In this document: in pieces, positions 54,205 through 64,000 of the stretch | How the letters are laid out: the number at the start of each line of letters is the position of its first letter | Position numbering within the stretch: position 1 is the first letter of the stretch | Source of the DNA: Pseudocercospora fijiensis CIRAD86 | Lineage: Eukaryota; Ascomycota; Dothideomycetes; Mycosphaerellales; Mycosphaerellaceae | NCBI RefSeq assembly: GCF_000340215.1 | Contig: NW_006921532.1 | Span: forward strand, 1,963,337 to 2,027,336 | Reading direction: 5' to 3' | DNA length: 64,000 nt | The notes under the pieces: model-generated | Databases searched by the model: none | Seen by the model: only the letters and a program-made list of their open reading frames with translations | What the model was told of the DNA's origin: nothing | Made by a program: the position numbers and the translations under genes

Positions 54205-54640
54205 TAGACCCCGCAGTAGTTCGGGTTGGTTTGGTTTAGTTTGCTAAGCCGAAACTCTGGTTTAGTTTAGGTTGGTTTGCTAAGCAACTATATAAGTAGC
54301 TAGTTCGAACTATATAATTTATCGGTTTTTAAGAAGTGTACGAATGTATACGTAGCTTTAAGCAAGCCCTTTGTAAGACTTAGCAGTGTAGCCGGCAGCG
54401 TAGCCGGCATTTTTAGTCCTTAGTACTTATAGAATTTTCGAATCCTACTTAGGCTATATAGTTGTATAAAGGTACTTATATAACCTCAAATCTATAGACA
54501 ATTAGCTAAGGGCACTAACTAATTAAAAGTATATATATATATATATATATAAGGCATTATAGTTCAGTTCGGAAACTGCACTCCTTAGGTATGAATTTCA
54601 TCCTTTCGTTTACGGTTCAATTCCCTAACTGCTTAGTAGA

Positions 54641-55180
54641 ATGTCTTTATCTAGATCTAGGCAGAACTTATCGATTTCCCTAGAAGTCCTCCTCCTTAAG
54701 AAGTTTATATACTTTCCTACCGAACCATTCGACAATATTAAGTACTAGGATAGCTCCTCCCTCGGTATCGGTATAGTATATAAAAGAGCTATAAGGCAGC
54801 TCTATAGAACGTTCTACTAGTTACTCGCTATACTAAGGCCGAATGCTAGTTCGTTCCTTAGAACTCTTAGTTATTTAGGAGATATAAAGGGTGGGGCAGG
54901 TAGTAACTTCGTATTGTATAAGGAGGTAGAGGCTGCTATAGAAGAGGCCTTCAACCTATAGAAGATAGTAAAAGATATAGAGGCAGCTATAGGTCTAGGT
55001 ACCTAGTTGAATTTTTAGTAGGTAGAGTATAAGGATATTTAGAGGGAGTATTAGGTAGAGTTGCGAAGGCAGGTATATAATATGCTCTAGAAAACAGGGA
55101 TAGTGCCTATAACTATAACTATTAGGCTCTTCAACCTTCCTTATTTTTCCCTGTTTTCTTTTTATAAAAATCTAAACTAA
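54641..55180 (+). pseudogene. Unidentified plus-strand gene of hAT copy 2
   Basis: An ATG-to-TAA frame of 180 codons interrupted only by TAG codons of RIP type. It begins MSLSRSRQNLSISLEVLLLKK. Later stretches are KRAIRQLYRTFY, SSFLRTLSYLGDIKGGAGSN, YKEVEAAIEEAFNL and KTGIVPITITIRLFNLPYF. It has no signal peptide or catalytic signature and I do not recognise it. Copy 1 has lost the frame through several single-base deletions. Confidence 0.55.
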
Positions 55181-55474
55181 TACAAATTAACCGGAATGTC
55201 TATCTTCTTTTAGTTCTTTAAAAAACCTAGCAGCGTAGCTAGTAGCGTAGCCGGCAGCGTAGCCGGCAGCGTAGCCGGCCTTTTTACTCCTTAGTACTAA
55301 CGGGATTTTAGGAGACTTCTATTCCGTACGGCTAATAAAGCATACTATACTATGTATATATACTTAGAGAGTATTTAGAGCGCGGTATACAGCGCCGTAT
55401 AATAGCGGCTTATTTCGTATATAGAAAAGCTTACAGATAACACTACGAATATCCTTTCTACTAGAACATCTATC

Positions 55475-56204
55475 CTACCTAGTACCGTCTCGAATATAGA
55501 CATTCTAGCCTTTTAGAATCTGATCGAGTGCTTTGAAATCCTTATCTATAATCGTTATACGCTTCGCGTAGATAGCTATAAGGTTAACCGCTAAAATAGT
55601 ATTAGTATAGTCCGAAAAGAGGTAGAAGAGAAACATACATTCGAAGATACGAACTAGGTAGGCTTCTATAGCCTCTTAAAGGGCGCCTATCGCGGAGGCT
55701 TAGAAGCGAAGGTCCGTTCTATAATCCTAGGCAATTTCGCGAATAAGTCGTTAGAAAGGAGTTTTGCGGATTAGGAGCTAAGAACTCTTCTAATACTACC
55801 GAATCTTACGGAGGGCTACGGCTAAAGAAGGATTAGTAAAAAGACAGTAAGAATGCCGGCTACGCTGCCGGCTACGCTACCGGCTACGCTACTAGCTATA
55901 AATAGGACTTACTTCCTAGGCGCTATCGACGCTTCGTACGATTGCTACTAGCAGTAGAAGCGCTAGTTGTCGTCTTACGTAGAGCCTTACCCGCCGTTGT
56001 CTTACGCGGAGCCTTGCCCGCTATTGTCTTACGCGGAGCCTTACTCGCGACGCCCTTTCTAGTACCGGAGCTAGCGGCAGTAGTAGCAGCTATCTTACGT
56101 TAATATATTATACTCGTTCTACTATTTCCGATCTTATTACGACCCGTAGAAGTAGCAGGTCCCTTCTTACGAGGCGTCGTAACTTAGTTAAGTAGACTCG
56201 CTAT
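55475..56204 (-). pseudogene. Histone H3-like gene A of hAT copy 2
   Basis: The same structure as 21936-22638: a basic tail with repeated KAPRK-like motifs, one extra KTIAGKAPRK-like tail unit compared with copy 1 (about 56010-56045), then an intron with AGCCGGC motifs and the H3 fold. The damage differs at scattered transition sites, so the two copies can be used to infer the original sequence. Confidence 0.85.
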
Positions 56205-56414
56205 TATAAAAGTCGTCGAATTGAGGAAAAAAGTGCGTTACGAAGGTATACGAAGGCGCGCGCGGAGCGAGGGTATTACGGAGGTAGTAGATATAGAGCG
56301 TAGAGGTATAGGTATCGATACGAAGGTTAAATATAGCGGTAGTGTCGCGGTGTCGCTAGGCAACAGAGTAAGCTTCGCGTAAGCCTACATTATAGTAACG
56401 TTAGAGCAAGGAAA

Positions 56415-56485
56415 GAAGGCAGGCACGGCTAAAAAAGGCAGGTACGGCTAAAAAAGGCAGGTACGGCTAAAAAAGGCAGGTACGG
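56415..56485 (+). repeat. 19-bp tandem repeat, copy 2
   Basis: Four units of AGGCAGGTACGGCTAAAAA or close variants; one more than in copy 1. Confidence 0.7.
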
Positions 56486-56778
56486 CAGACTTTGAAATAT
56501 AGCCGGTATATGTAGCCGGTATAGTAATAGGCGAAAGCCTCCTTTTAATAAATAGCCGGCGTAATAATAGTATCCTACTATAGTATAGATATTCTTTAGT
56601 AATGCCTTTACTAGCTATAGTAATCTTATAAGTAACCTAGGCCTATTGCTAGTAAATATAAGAAATATCAGGTAGGCTATACTAAATAAGCTAGTCATTT
56701 AGTAGGAAAAGGCCTACTACCGTCTCTATATGCCGGCTACGAGTACCGGCTACGAGTGCCGGCTATCGCTCTAAATTT

Positions 56779-57484
56779 AACTCTGCCCTATCTCGGAGGC
56801 TAAGGTACCGAGCGGAAACCCTATAGCTTATATTTACTCGGTTGTCGCGGAGCGCTTATAGGTGAGGTATTAGAAAAGAGTATAAAAAGTACGAGAAGAG
56901 TATCCTAGGATATAGGTCGTAAGTGAATAAGAGTAGCACGCCTAGTTATTTATATAGTACGTTACTCTATACGACTAAGAGCCTATATTATCTCGTGCTT
57001 CGCTTATAAGACCTCGACTCTACTAATATACTATTATTCTCCTACTCGGTCGCTGTCTTAAATCTTCTTCGAGTTGCCGGACTTAGTACGCATCTATAGC
57101 TATGCAATAGCGCTACGTATTATAGAGAATCAACTCCGCCGTATCTCGAAGGCTAAGGTACCGAGCGGAAATCCTATAGCTTATATTCACTCGGTTATCG
57201 CGGAGCGATTATAGGTAAGGTATTAGAAAAGAGTATAAAAAGTACGATAAGAGTATCCTAGGATATAGGTCGTAAGTGAATAAGAGTAGTACGCCTAGTT
57301 ATTTATATAGTACGTTACTCTATACGACTAAGAGCCTATATTATCTTATGCTTCGCTTATAAGACCTCGACTCTACTAGTATACTATCGATCTCCTCCTC
57401 GGTCGCTAATACGCTATCTTAATTCTTCTTCGAGTTGCCGGACTTAGTGCGCATCTATAGCTATATAATAGCGCTACGCATTAT
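56779..57484. repeat. 353-bp tandem duplication inside hAT copy 2
   Basis: The block beginning CTATCTCGGAGGCTAAGG is repeated 353 bases later and ends ATTATAGAGAAT in both. Copy 1 has a single block. The first block has a small internal deletion (…TATTCTCCTACTCGGTCGCTGTC…). It duplicates the C-terminal part of the unidentified minus-strand ORF. Confidence 0.8.
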
Positions 57485-57815
57485 AGAGAATTTCTCGTTA
57501 AAGTTTCTCTCTCGTAGGCTTGCTATCTGCCTCGTAGTATAGAGGATCAAAGTGCTAATGCTAAAGAATCTCCTTATAGTTAGGATGCTAGGGCTCCTTA
57601 GGACCTTTATATTTTAGGTCTAAATAGAGACGTATTATAAACGTTCTATCGCCCTTTCGCTTACTACCCGCTAGGTCGCGATATGCGAAGAAACTAATCT
57701 AAATATAGCTCGTCTCTATAAGAGCCGGGTAAATATAGAGCGCTAGGTTTCTACTTCGTACCTTAGATTTAGGGACGGCGCGGAGATAAAATTAGAAATG
57801 TAGCCGGCACCTATA
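56780..57815 (-). pseudogene. Unidentified minus-strand ORF of hAT copy 2, with duplicated end
   Basis: Counterpart of 23170-23850, enlarged by the 353-bp duplication. The motifs YEADSKPTREKL and LEEELRxRISDRG are recognisable. No family assigned. Confidence 0.45.
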
Positions 57816-57881
57816 GCCGGTAAAAGGATGCGAAAATGGGCCTCCTCCTAGATTAATCTAACGACTAAATACAATTTCCAA

Positions 57882-58475
57882 CTAATCCGCTATAAACCGA
57901 CGCCGAATTTTAGCTAGAAGCTATATATCTTTATTTTAAAGAGTAACCCGCTTCGTATAGATAGCAAGGAGGTTTGAAAGCTTAAGCTCGGTTACGAGAA
58001 ATGCCTCCGTAGCTTCCTAAAGAGCACCAATCGCCTTAGCCGTAAATCGTATACTAGACCGAAAATCTAATATAATTTCTCGGACGAGTCGCTAGAAGGG
58101 AGTCTTAGGGATTAAAAGCTCGGTCCCTCTTTTGTTTTAGAAAAGCCGGATCTAGCGAAGGGCAATAGTACCTAGTTTAAAGCGCCGCTTCTTTATCGTC
58201 GAGTCCTACCTTATTCCCTTTCTTTTAATAGAAAGATAACTTTTCTTCGCGATAGTCTTCGTCCGCCTACTCTTTTTAGCCTTCTCCTATCTACCTATAG
58301 CCTTCTTGTTTTTCGGTACTGTTTTCCGAGGAACCCCCTTCCTTTGTATATACTACGGAGAGCCTTGCTCTTCCGATATCTCGTTCTCGCTACGGTCTCC
58401 CTATACTTAGCTTACTTTACCCTTGCCCTTTAGCCTCTAAAGATATTTATCTACGCGTTTAGGCGACGAGGGCAT
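57882..58475 (-). pseudogene. Histone H3-like gene B of hAT copy 2
   Basis: Exactly the same length (198 codons) as 23931-24524, with the ATG intact at 58475-58473 and the final TAG at the same place. H3 blocks (KTPFxRLVREI, RFTAKAISAL, EATEAFLV, NKDIQLLAKIRRRF) are preserved. No indels have accumulated, only RIP-type changes. Confidence 0.88.
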
Positions 58476-58844
58476 ATCGGTAGGACCTAGAAAATTAATA
58501 AGTATATAATCGTAGGGAGACATTAATGCTTCTTACCTTCTAGAACAAATAGTCTTCTATTAAACCGCCTTATTAGGTTATCGTTAGATTCGAATAAAGG
58601 ATAGTAGCTTAAGGAAGGGGAGGTAGCCGGCTTAGGAAGGCCCGAAGAGCCGAATCCTTAAGGCATATTTATCTTTAAGAATATAGGGAAAGGGAAGAAG
58701 GAGAGGAAGAGCGAATAGAGAATTAGAAATAGTCCGTAGGTAAGCGGGGTCGGTTGCTATAGCAACTAGTCTGTTTGGGTCCTAGGAATTCGAAACACAT
58801 TTCGGACATATGCCGGCTATATACGCCGGCTATATTACCTTATA

Positions 58845-61800
58845 CGTAAACGCTTCGTCTCCTTAAAGCTGCTCTAAGCCTATATACGTTTCCGCTTCTC
58901 GACCCGGTATCGCCTTCTACCTCCGCCCTCCTCCTCTTCGTTATCGCTAATTAGGGTTTCGCTTAGACTAAATTTCGTATTCTCTTCGCGCTCCTAGGTT
59001 TCTTCGATCTTAAGGTTTTCTAATTCCTCGATCAACTCCTTTAGTATAATCTTTAGTAACCTACCTTAGCGATTCTAGTAGAGGAGATAGTATCGGAATA
59101 CTATAATAGATTCGAAGGTAGTAGGCGAGTATGTTCGATTAAAGCGGCCCTAGTAACGAGCGATACTAAAAGACCTCTTATAGCCTATACCTACGCTCGG
59201 GATAGCGAGGACGTCCCGAGCGACCGACGCTATCGTTAGAAACTTAGGCTCTAACCGCTGCTATATAGCGAGAATATCGTCTCCGAATTCGTCTAGAAGA
59301 CCGGTAAGATCTAGAGATTATTAGCCCTCTTTCCGAGCCTACGGGTTTATACTTACTCGCGCGCCGATAGAGATCGAACTCTTCCTTATTTACTTTAGTA
59401 GTTGCTTCCTCTTCTGCCTCTACTTCCTACCTACGAAATAGGTATAATATCGGAGCCTTCTAAACCTTCTTTTTCTTTGTAGGAGCTGCATTTAGACTAG
59501 TTTCTTTCCGACGCTCGTAGAATATCTTTTCTAGAATAGTCTAGTAATGCTTCGGCTATACCTCGTCCGCCTTCTATTCCGGCCTCTACTAGTATATATC
59601 CTTTTCTACCGGGTTAAGCAAGTACGTAACGCTATAGATATCCCCGAACGAGTTAAAGGTAGTACTGTAATATTTATACAACTTAGTATAGGAGGTGTCT
59701 ATAGCTTTCGTTATAGCTACTTTCTAGGGAACGCTCTTCTTAGCTAGCTTAGCTACGGTTTCCTCGAGCTCGTTAAAGAGCTAGTTATAGTACGTAAAGA
59801 CAAGGTAGATCGTCGGTCCTCGGGTTCTTCTAATCGTAGTAGTAACCTTCGCGTAATGCTTACTAATATCGACGAGATACTCTACTTAGCGCTATTCGGC
59901 GGCGGTAAGGCCGAGCCACTTAATACCCTCGGAACTCTAATAGATCTCGAGAGCGGTACGTAAAGTACATCCCCTCGTAACTATATAGAAAGTCGAATCG
60001 AACCGGGTCTTAACGTCTTAGGTAAAACGGAGTAGGCGCTAAGGAGGCCGCTTTTGCTATCGCTTATTCTATGCGATATTCTAGGCATCGGTTTTAGGGC
60101 GCTCGATTAGGTTCTTTTAAATAGCCTCGAATCGGTTATATCTCTATAAGCTCGAGTTCGTATATATTGCTAGACGACGAAGCTAGAGAAAAAGAGTTAG
60201 AATTATACTAGGTTGCCGGCTATAGGTGCCGGCTACGGATAAAAGTTATACCTTATACAAAACGAGAGCGAGGCTCTCTGCCTTATCCCGTCTTATTGCT
60301 ATAATAAGTTTCTCGACTTTCGACTTTGCTTTATCCTTATCTAGGATCTTCTATTAGTCGTCGTTTAATAGTGCAATTTTAAGCGTCTTAAAGAGGGCTC
60401 GGATCGCGATTTAAACTATATAAGCGAGATAGGGAAACTTCTATAGGGATATAACTAGCAACGACGTCGGCTCCGATTTAATAGGGCTAGGGCTATTAAT
60501 AGGCTCCTCTTTATCGTTATTATCGTACGTATTGTCGTGCGTATCCGGAATCGTAGCGAGCTTAATATTCGGAAGATTAAGCTAGATTATAGACCTTATA
60601 ATCTCCTCTACGTACTCGACCCTATCGATATAATTAGTGATTTTAAAGATATATGCGAGTGAATTGTATATACAACGCCTTATACAATGTTCGATTATTA
60701 CTAGCGTTGTCCGTAGTAATCGAGATCAGTTTCGTTATTACGCTAACCCTATCTATTACCGTATAGACAAGCTTCGCTATGTCCTTACTAGTATAGGAAC
60801 CTAGAATTTTAGGGAATCCGATTATAAGTTCCTAGAGTTTCTAATCCGAATTAATAAAGTATAGCATAATCGAGAGGAAGGAGGCTCTTATAGTCCGGCT
60901 TAACTAGCTATCGATAGCAATAGCTACTCGGCGAGTATTACGGAGGATCTCCCGAATGTCGTCTAACGTAGCCTCTTTGTTCTTTTCGAATATAATACGC
61001 TAGGTTATCGCGCCGAGAAATAGGGGAGGGTAGTTTGTAAGATATAGGTATGTCTTCTATATAGACTCCCTTTCGTAGAAGTCTTCCGGAAGACCGTTTA
61101 TAGCTAGCATTTCGTTTGCTAGTTACTTAAAGTCTTCGGGGGAGAAATCGGTAGCCTTTAATCCTAGAGCTTCCTTAAGCGTAGCCTATAATAATTAGCT
61201 AGATCTCTACGGTTAATTCAGGTAGCCGGAATCTGTAGCCGGCAGCTATAGCCGGCAGCTATAGCCGGCATTTTAGAAGATATACCTCTTTCTAGAACGC
61301 TGTATCTATATTAACTCTCCTCTCTCCTTAAGATTCCCGATACTGTTTAGAATAGAGATAGTTCGTAGGCGATAAGTTCCTATCCCCTAGTTTCGGGTGT
61401 TTTAAGATTAAACTATAGAAGTTGTAGACAATTACTAGTTAACCTTTAAGTCGAGAAGTCGTATAACGGTACAATGCCCCCTCTATAAAGAACTTCTAGA
61501 ATGTGTCCGTTCGCTCCTTACTCCCCTATCGCATCGAGTACTTCCGGAGTTTATACTCCTTCGAACGTAAGTATAAAGGGAACTATATCTTATAGACCTA
61601 TTAATTAAACTGCTCTATATACTCGGGTTTCTAAAGATACGCCTAGCTAGCCTTTTCGAAGATTTCCGGGTTAATACTCGATGTTCTTATATCTCCGAAC
61701 AACCTTCTGCTTAGACTCTATAAAGGTAAGGACTAAGTAGTAGTACCCTATAATGAATTCCTACTACTAGGATTCGGAGAGGATGAATCTAGCCCTAATC

Positions 61801-62030
61801 GTCGTCTAGGACTCGATAGGCTCGAAGGTAAGTATACGACCTCCTCTCGACGTTGTCGCAATCTCGCTCGTATACTAGACTATTTCGACTGTCGTCTCGT
61901 TATTACCCTTCCTAGTATAGCGCCTAGTATATAGACAATGTCGGTCGGTATATTTTAAGGTTTCGTACGGTAAGGTAAGGACTTAGGAGTAGTAGATGTA
62001 TACTAGTAGCTATAGAGAAACACCCTTTCT
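58845..62030 (-). pseudogene. hAT transposase of copy 2
   Basis: Colinear with 24895-28080. ITTDNASNN-type signature near 60690-60730, the TRFDST motif near 59990-60010 and the dimerisation region near 59170-59240 are all present. Same intron pattern with GCCGGC motifs (near 60210 and 61230-61270). RIP stops throughout. Confidence 0.82.
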
Positions 62031-62219
62031 TTTATAGCATCGTATCGTTAGGAATAGCTAGGCAGTAAATAGCTAGCTACCTTTTTTTTTTGTTTCCTAG
62101 CTACCTAACTACTAGATTTTTTTTCCTAGCTACCCTAGCTAGCCTAACTACTAGAATTTCTTTCCTAGCTACCCTAACTACCTGAATTTTGCCTTCTATA
62201 CGGCGGCTCTCTCCTACTA

Positions 62220-63568
62220 ACGGAACCGAGCTACTATACCTAACGAATCCAAGCTCGTTTTTAGTCTTAATCCATCCTCTTTTAGTATAAGACACTCGAC
62301 AAGTAAATGCTTAGGCCGAGTCTAACTACGAAACCTAAGACTAACTAATAGCTCTATTAACTAATCCTAATCCTCGAACTCCTTCCGCTTCTTAGTAAAG
62401 ACCTTAAAGAGCGCTCGAGCTTCTTTAGGTACTTACGGAGTAGTCGAGATAAAGCCGTATCGCTGAAATAGGTAATCCTTTAGAGGCTTATATAGAGATT
62501 CAGAGAATTCTAACGCCAACCTATCCTACTAGCAGCTTAGATTCCGGATACAAGCCCTCTCTGCCTTAGTAAAGATTTTATATAGTAGTAGCACTCTACC
62601 TTCGAGAAACGCTTTCTGTTTAACTGTTAGTATCTGCCGGCTACGAACGCCGGCTATATATACCGAGCATAGAATAATTACCTATACCCCTTCCTCCTAT
62701 AGTAACACTTCTACCGTCCCTAGATACCTAGCCCCGATCGTATTAATCGCAAGCCACTTTGCCTTTATAGACGTAAAGGCTTCGCTCTAATACTAATAAA
62801 GAAACTTCTACTCTATATCGAGGATATAAAGACGACTAGTCTCGATTCCAATCCTTGCTAGCTTTTCGTAGTAGCTTTAACTATGATTTTCTAGATTAAT
62901 AGGACTTATACCTTAGCCCTTTACTAGTATCTCGTCTCTTTGACTGTGCTCGATCTACTCCTAGCGCTTATCGTCTATAGCGTTAGGCCCTAAGACTGCA
63001 CCTATTACTAGATCGACGTATAGTATCTCCTCGCTTTTTTCAGTTCCTTTATTCGTAGTATTAAGCTCTGTCGCGGCATCCTAAACTCTAGCATTGTTGT
63101 TCTCGGCTATCTAAACATCTCCGTTACTATCGGTCGTATCGATAGAGGTAGCGACTATAGGTCTAAATACTATTAGTTAATGTGTTAAAGAAAAATATGC
63201 TAGCTACAGCTACCGGCTACGGCTGCCGGCTATAGCTACTAGCTACGGCCGCTAGCTAGATTGACTTACGCTACTAGAACTTTACGCTCGAAAACTAGCC
63301 GCAATTCTTTCCTCCTCTTAGCCTTCTCTTAGGTTGTCTTCTTATTCTAACCTTCACTTTTTTCTATAGGCGCTAGCTATCGATAGAATGCCTTATTCCG
63401 CGCCTTTCTTCTCTTATCCTTAGCTCTTTTATCCTTATCCATCTTGTCCTTTCTCTCGCGGTCTCGTACGGAATTCTTCTTCGTAAAGTACTCCTCTTTA
63501 GTCTTACGCTTTTTAGTTAGACGCTTAGGCAAAACAAACTCGCGGTCTTTAGTTCTATCTTCTATTTA
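62220..63568 (-). pseudogene. Unidentified minus-strand gene at right side of hAT copy 2
   Basis: Counterpart of 28270-29590: a basic first block, two further coding-like blocks, and introns carrying GCCGGC motifs (about 62635-62660 and 63195-63240). The latter array has more units than in copy 1. Function unknown. Confidence 0.5.
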
Positions 63569-63728
63569 GCGCGCGGCGCGCTTCTCTCTTACTATTATAA
63601 GGGAAAGGGGCGGGGGCGTAGTATATAGTAGTTATTGTCGGTATAGGTATAGAGGAAGAAGTTGAAAGTGTAAGAATATCGCGAAGCCCTAATTGTTGCC
63701 GCCTACGTAACGTTATATAGGTAAGCTT

Positions 63729-63946
63729 TCGCAACTACGGTAACTACACCCCGGCAATAGCAACTACGCCCTAGTAACGGCAACTACGCCCTAGTAACGG
63801 CAACCACGCCCTAGCAACGGTAATAAAGCGTAGTAAATACAACCTAGTAACTATTATAGCCGGCAATCGTAGCCGGCAGTCGAATAAGAGTGTCCTTGTA
63901 GCAAAACTACGCCCTAGTAACGGCAACTACGCCCTAGCAACGGCAA
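63729..63946 (+). repeat. 20-bp minisatellite of hAT copy 2, two blocks
   Basis: Units of CAACTACGCCCTAGTAACGG at 63729-63823 and again at 63904-63946, separated by a segment containing AGCCGGCAATCGTAGCCGGC that is itself repeated at 63978-64000. Confidence 0.75.
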
Positions 63947-64000
63947 AAGAGCGTAGTAAATATAACAGAGTTACTATTATAGCCGGCAATCGTAGCCGGT

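Larger units (their letters stand above)
54205..64000. mobile_element. hAT DNA transposon copy 2, right end outside window
   Basis: It starts TAGACCCCGCAGTAGTTCGG as in copy 1 and is colinear with it to the window end. It differs mainly by transitions, a 353-bp tandem duplication (about 56779-57484), one more 19-bp repeat unit and a longer 20-bp minisatellite. All six gene modules of copy 1 are present in the same order. It is in the same orientation as copy 1, about 33.5 kb away. The presumed left target duplication is GGTAGCTA (54197-54204); its partner is outside. Confidence 0.9.

Overview
The window looks like a filamentous ascomycete (Pezizomycotina) chromosome, possibly a Dothideomycete; the class is inferred only from gene content and style. 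The evidence is short GT-AG introns of about 50-60 bases, fungal-type genes (tyrosinase, subtilase, FHA checkpoint kinase, KEOPS subunit Pcc1, GABA/choline-type permease), and large transposon blocks mutated in the manner of repeat-induced point mutation (RIP). In those blocks CpA and TpG are strongly depleted, and Gln and Trp codons have become TAG/TAA almost everywhere.

Layout: (1) 1-33142 is a nested, RIP-damaged transposon block. A chromodomain Ty3/Gypsy element cut by the window edge (1-3810) is followed by a 5'-truncated relative (3811-9288). A PIF/Harbinger element (9289-10983 and 32401-33142) is split by a full-length Gypsy element (10984-32400, 198-bp LTRs, 5-bp duplication TAGAT). 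That Gypsy element is itself broken by a LINE (14954-19837, 14-bp duplication) and by a 9.4-kb hAT element (20680-30064, 8-bp duplication CATCTTAC). (2) 33143-52599 is a normal-composition gene island with nine genes and one gene fragment: subtilase, FHA-kinase-FHA checkpoint kinase, amidase fragment, Pcc1, a small basic protein with a mitochondrial-like N-terminus, amino-acid/GABA-type permease, NTF2-like protein, a GNAT-like unknown, tyrosinase, and an AIF/FSP1-like oxidoreductase. (3) 52600-64000 is RIP-damaged again: a Mutator-like element interrupted at 54205 by a second copy of the same hAT element, in the same orientation, running off the window.

The most unusual object is the hAT element. 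Besides a transposase with recognisable hAT motifs, each copy carries two separate genes that read clearly as histone H3 variants with long basic tails, plus at least three more unidentified gene-like reading frames. Predicted introns restore the canonical H3 spacing exactly in one of them. Several predicted introns of this element contain short arrays of the palindrome-bearing motif AGCCGGC. All genes in both copies now carry RIP-type stops, so what is visible are relics of an H3-carrying transposon.

The island genes show no operon-like relationship; they are ordinary fungal genes with their own promoters, several arranged head to head. Coordinates of damaged genes are approximate unless a start, stop or splice site is stated.
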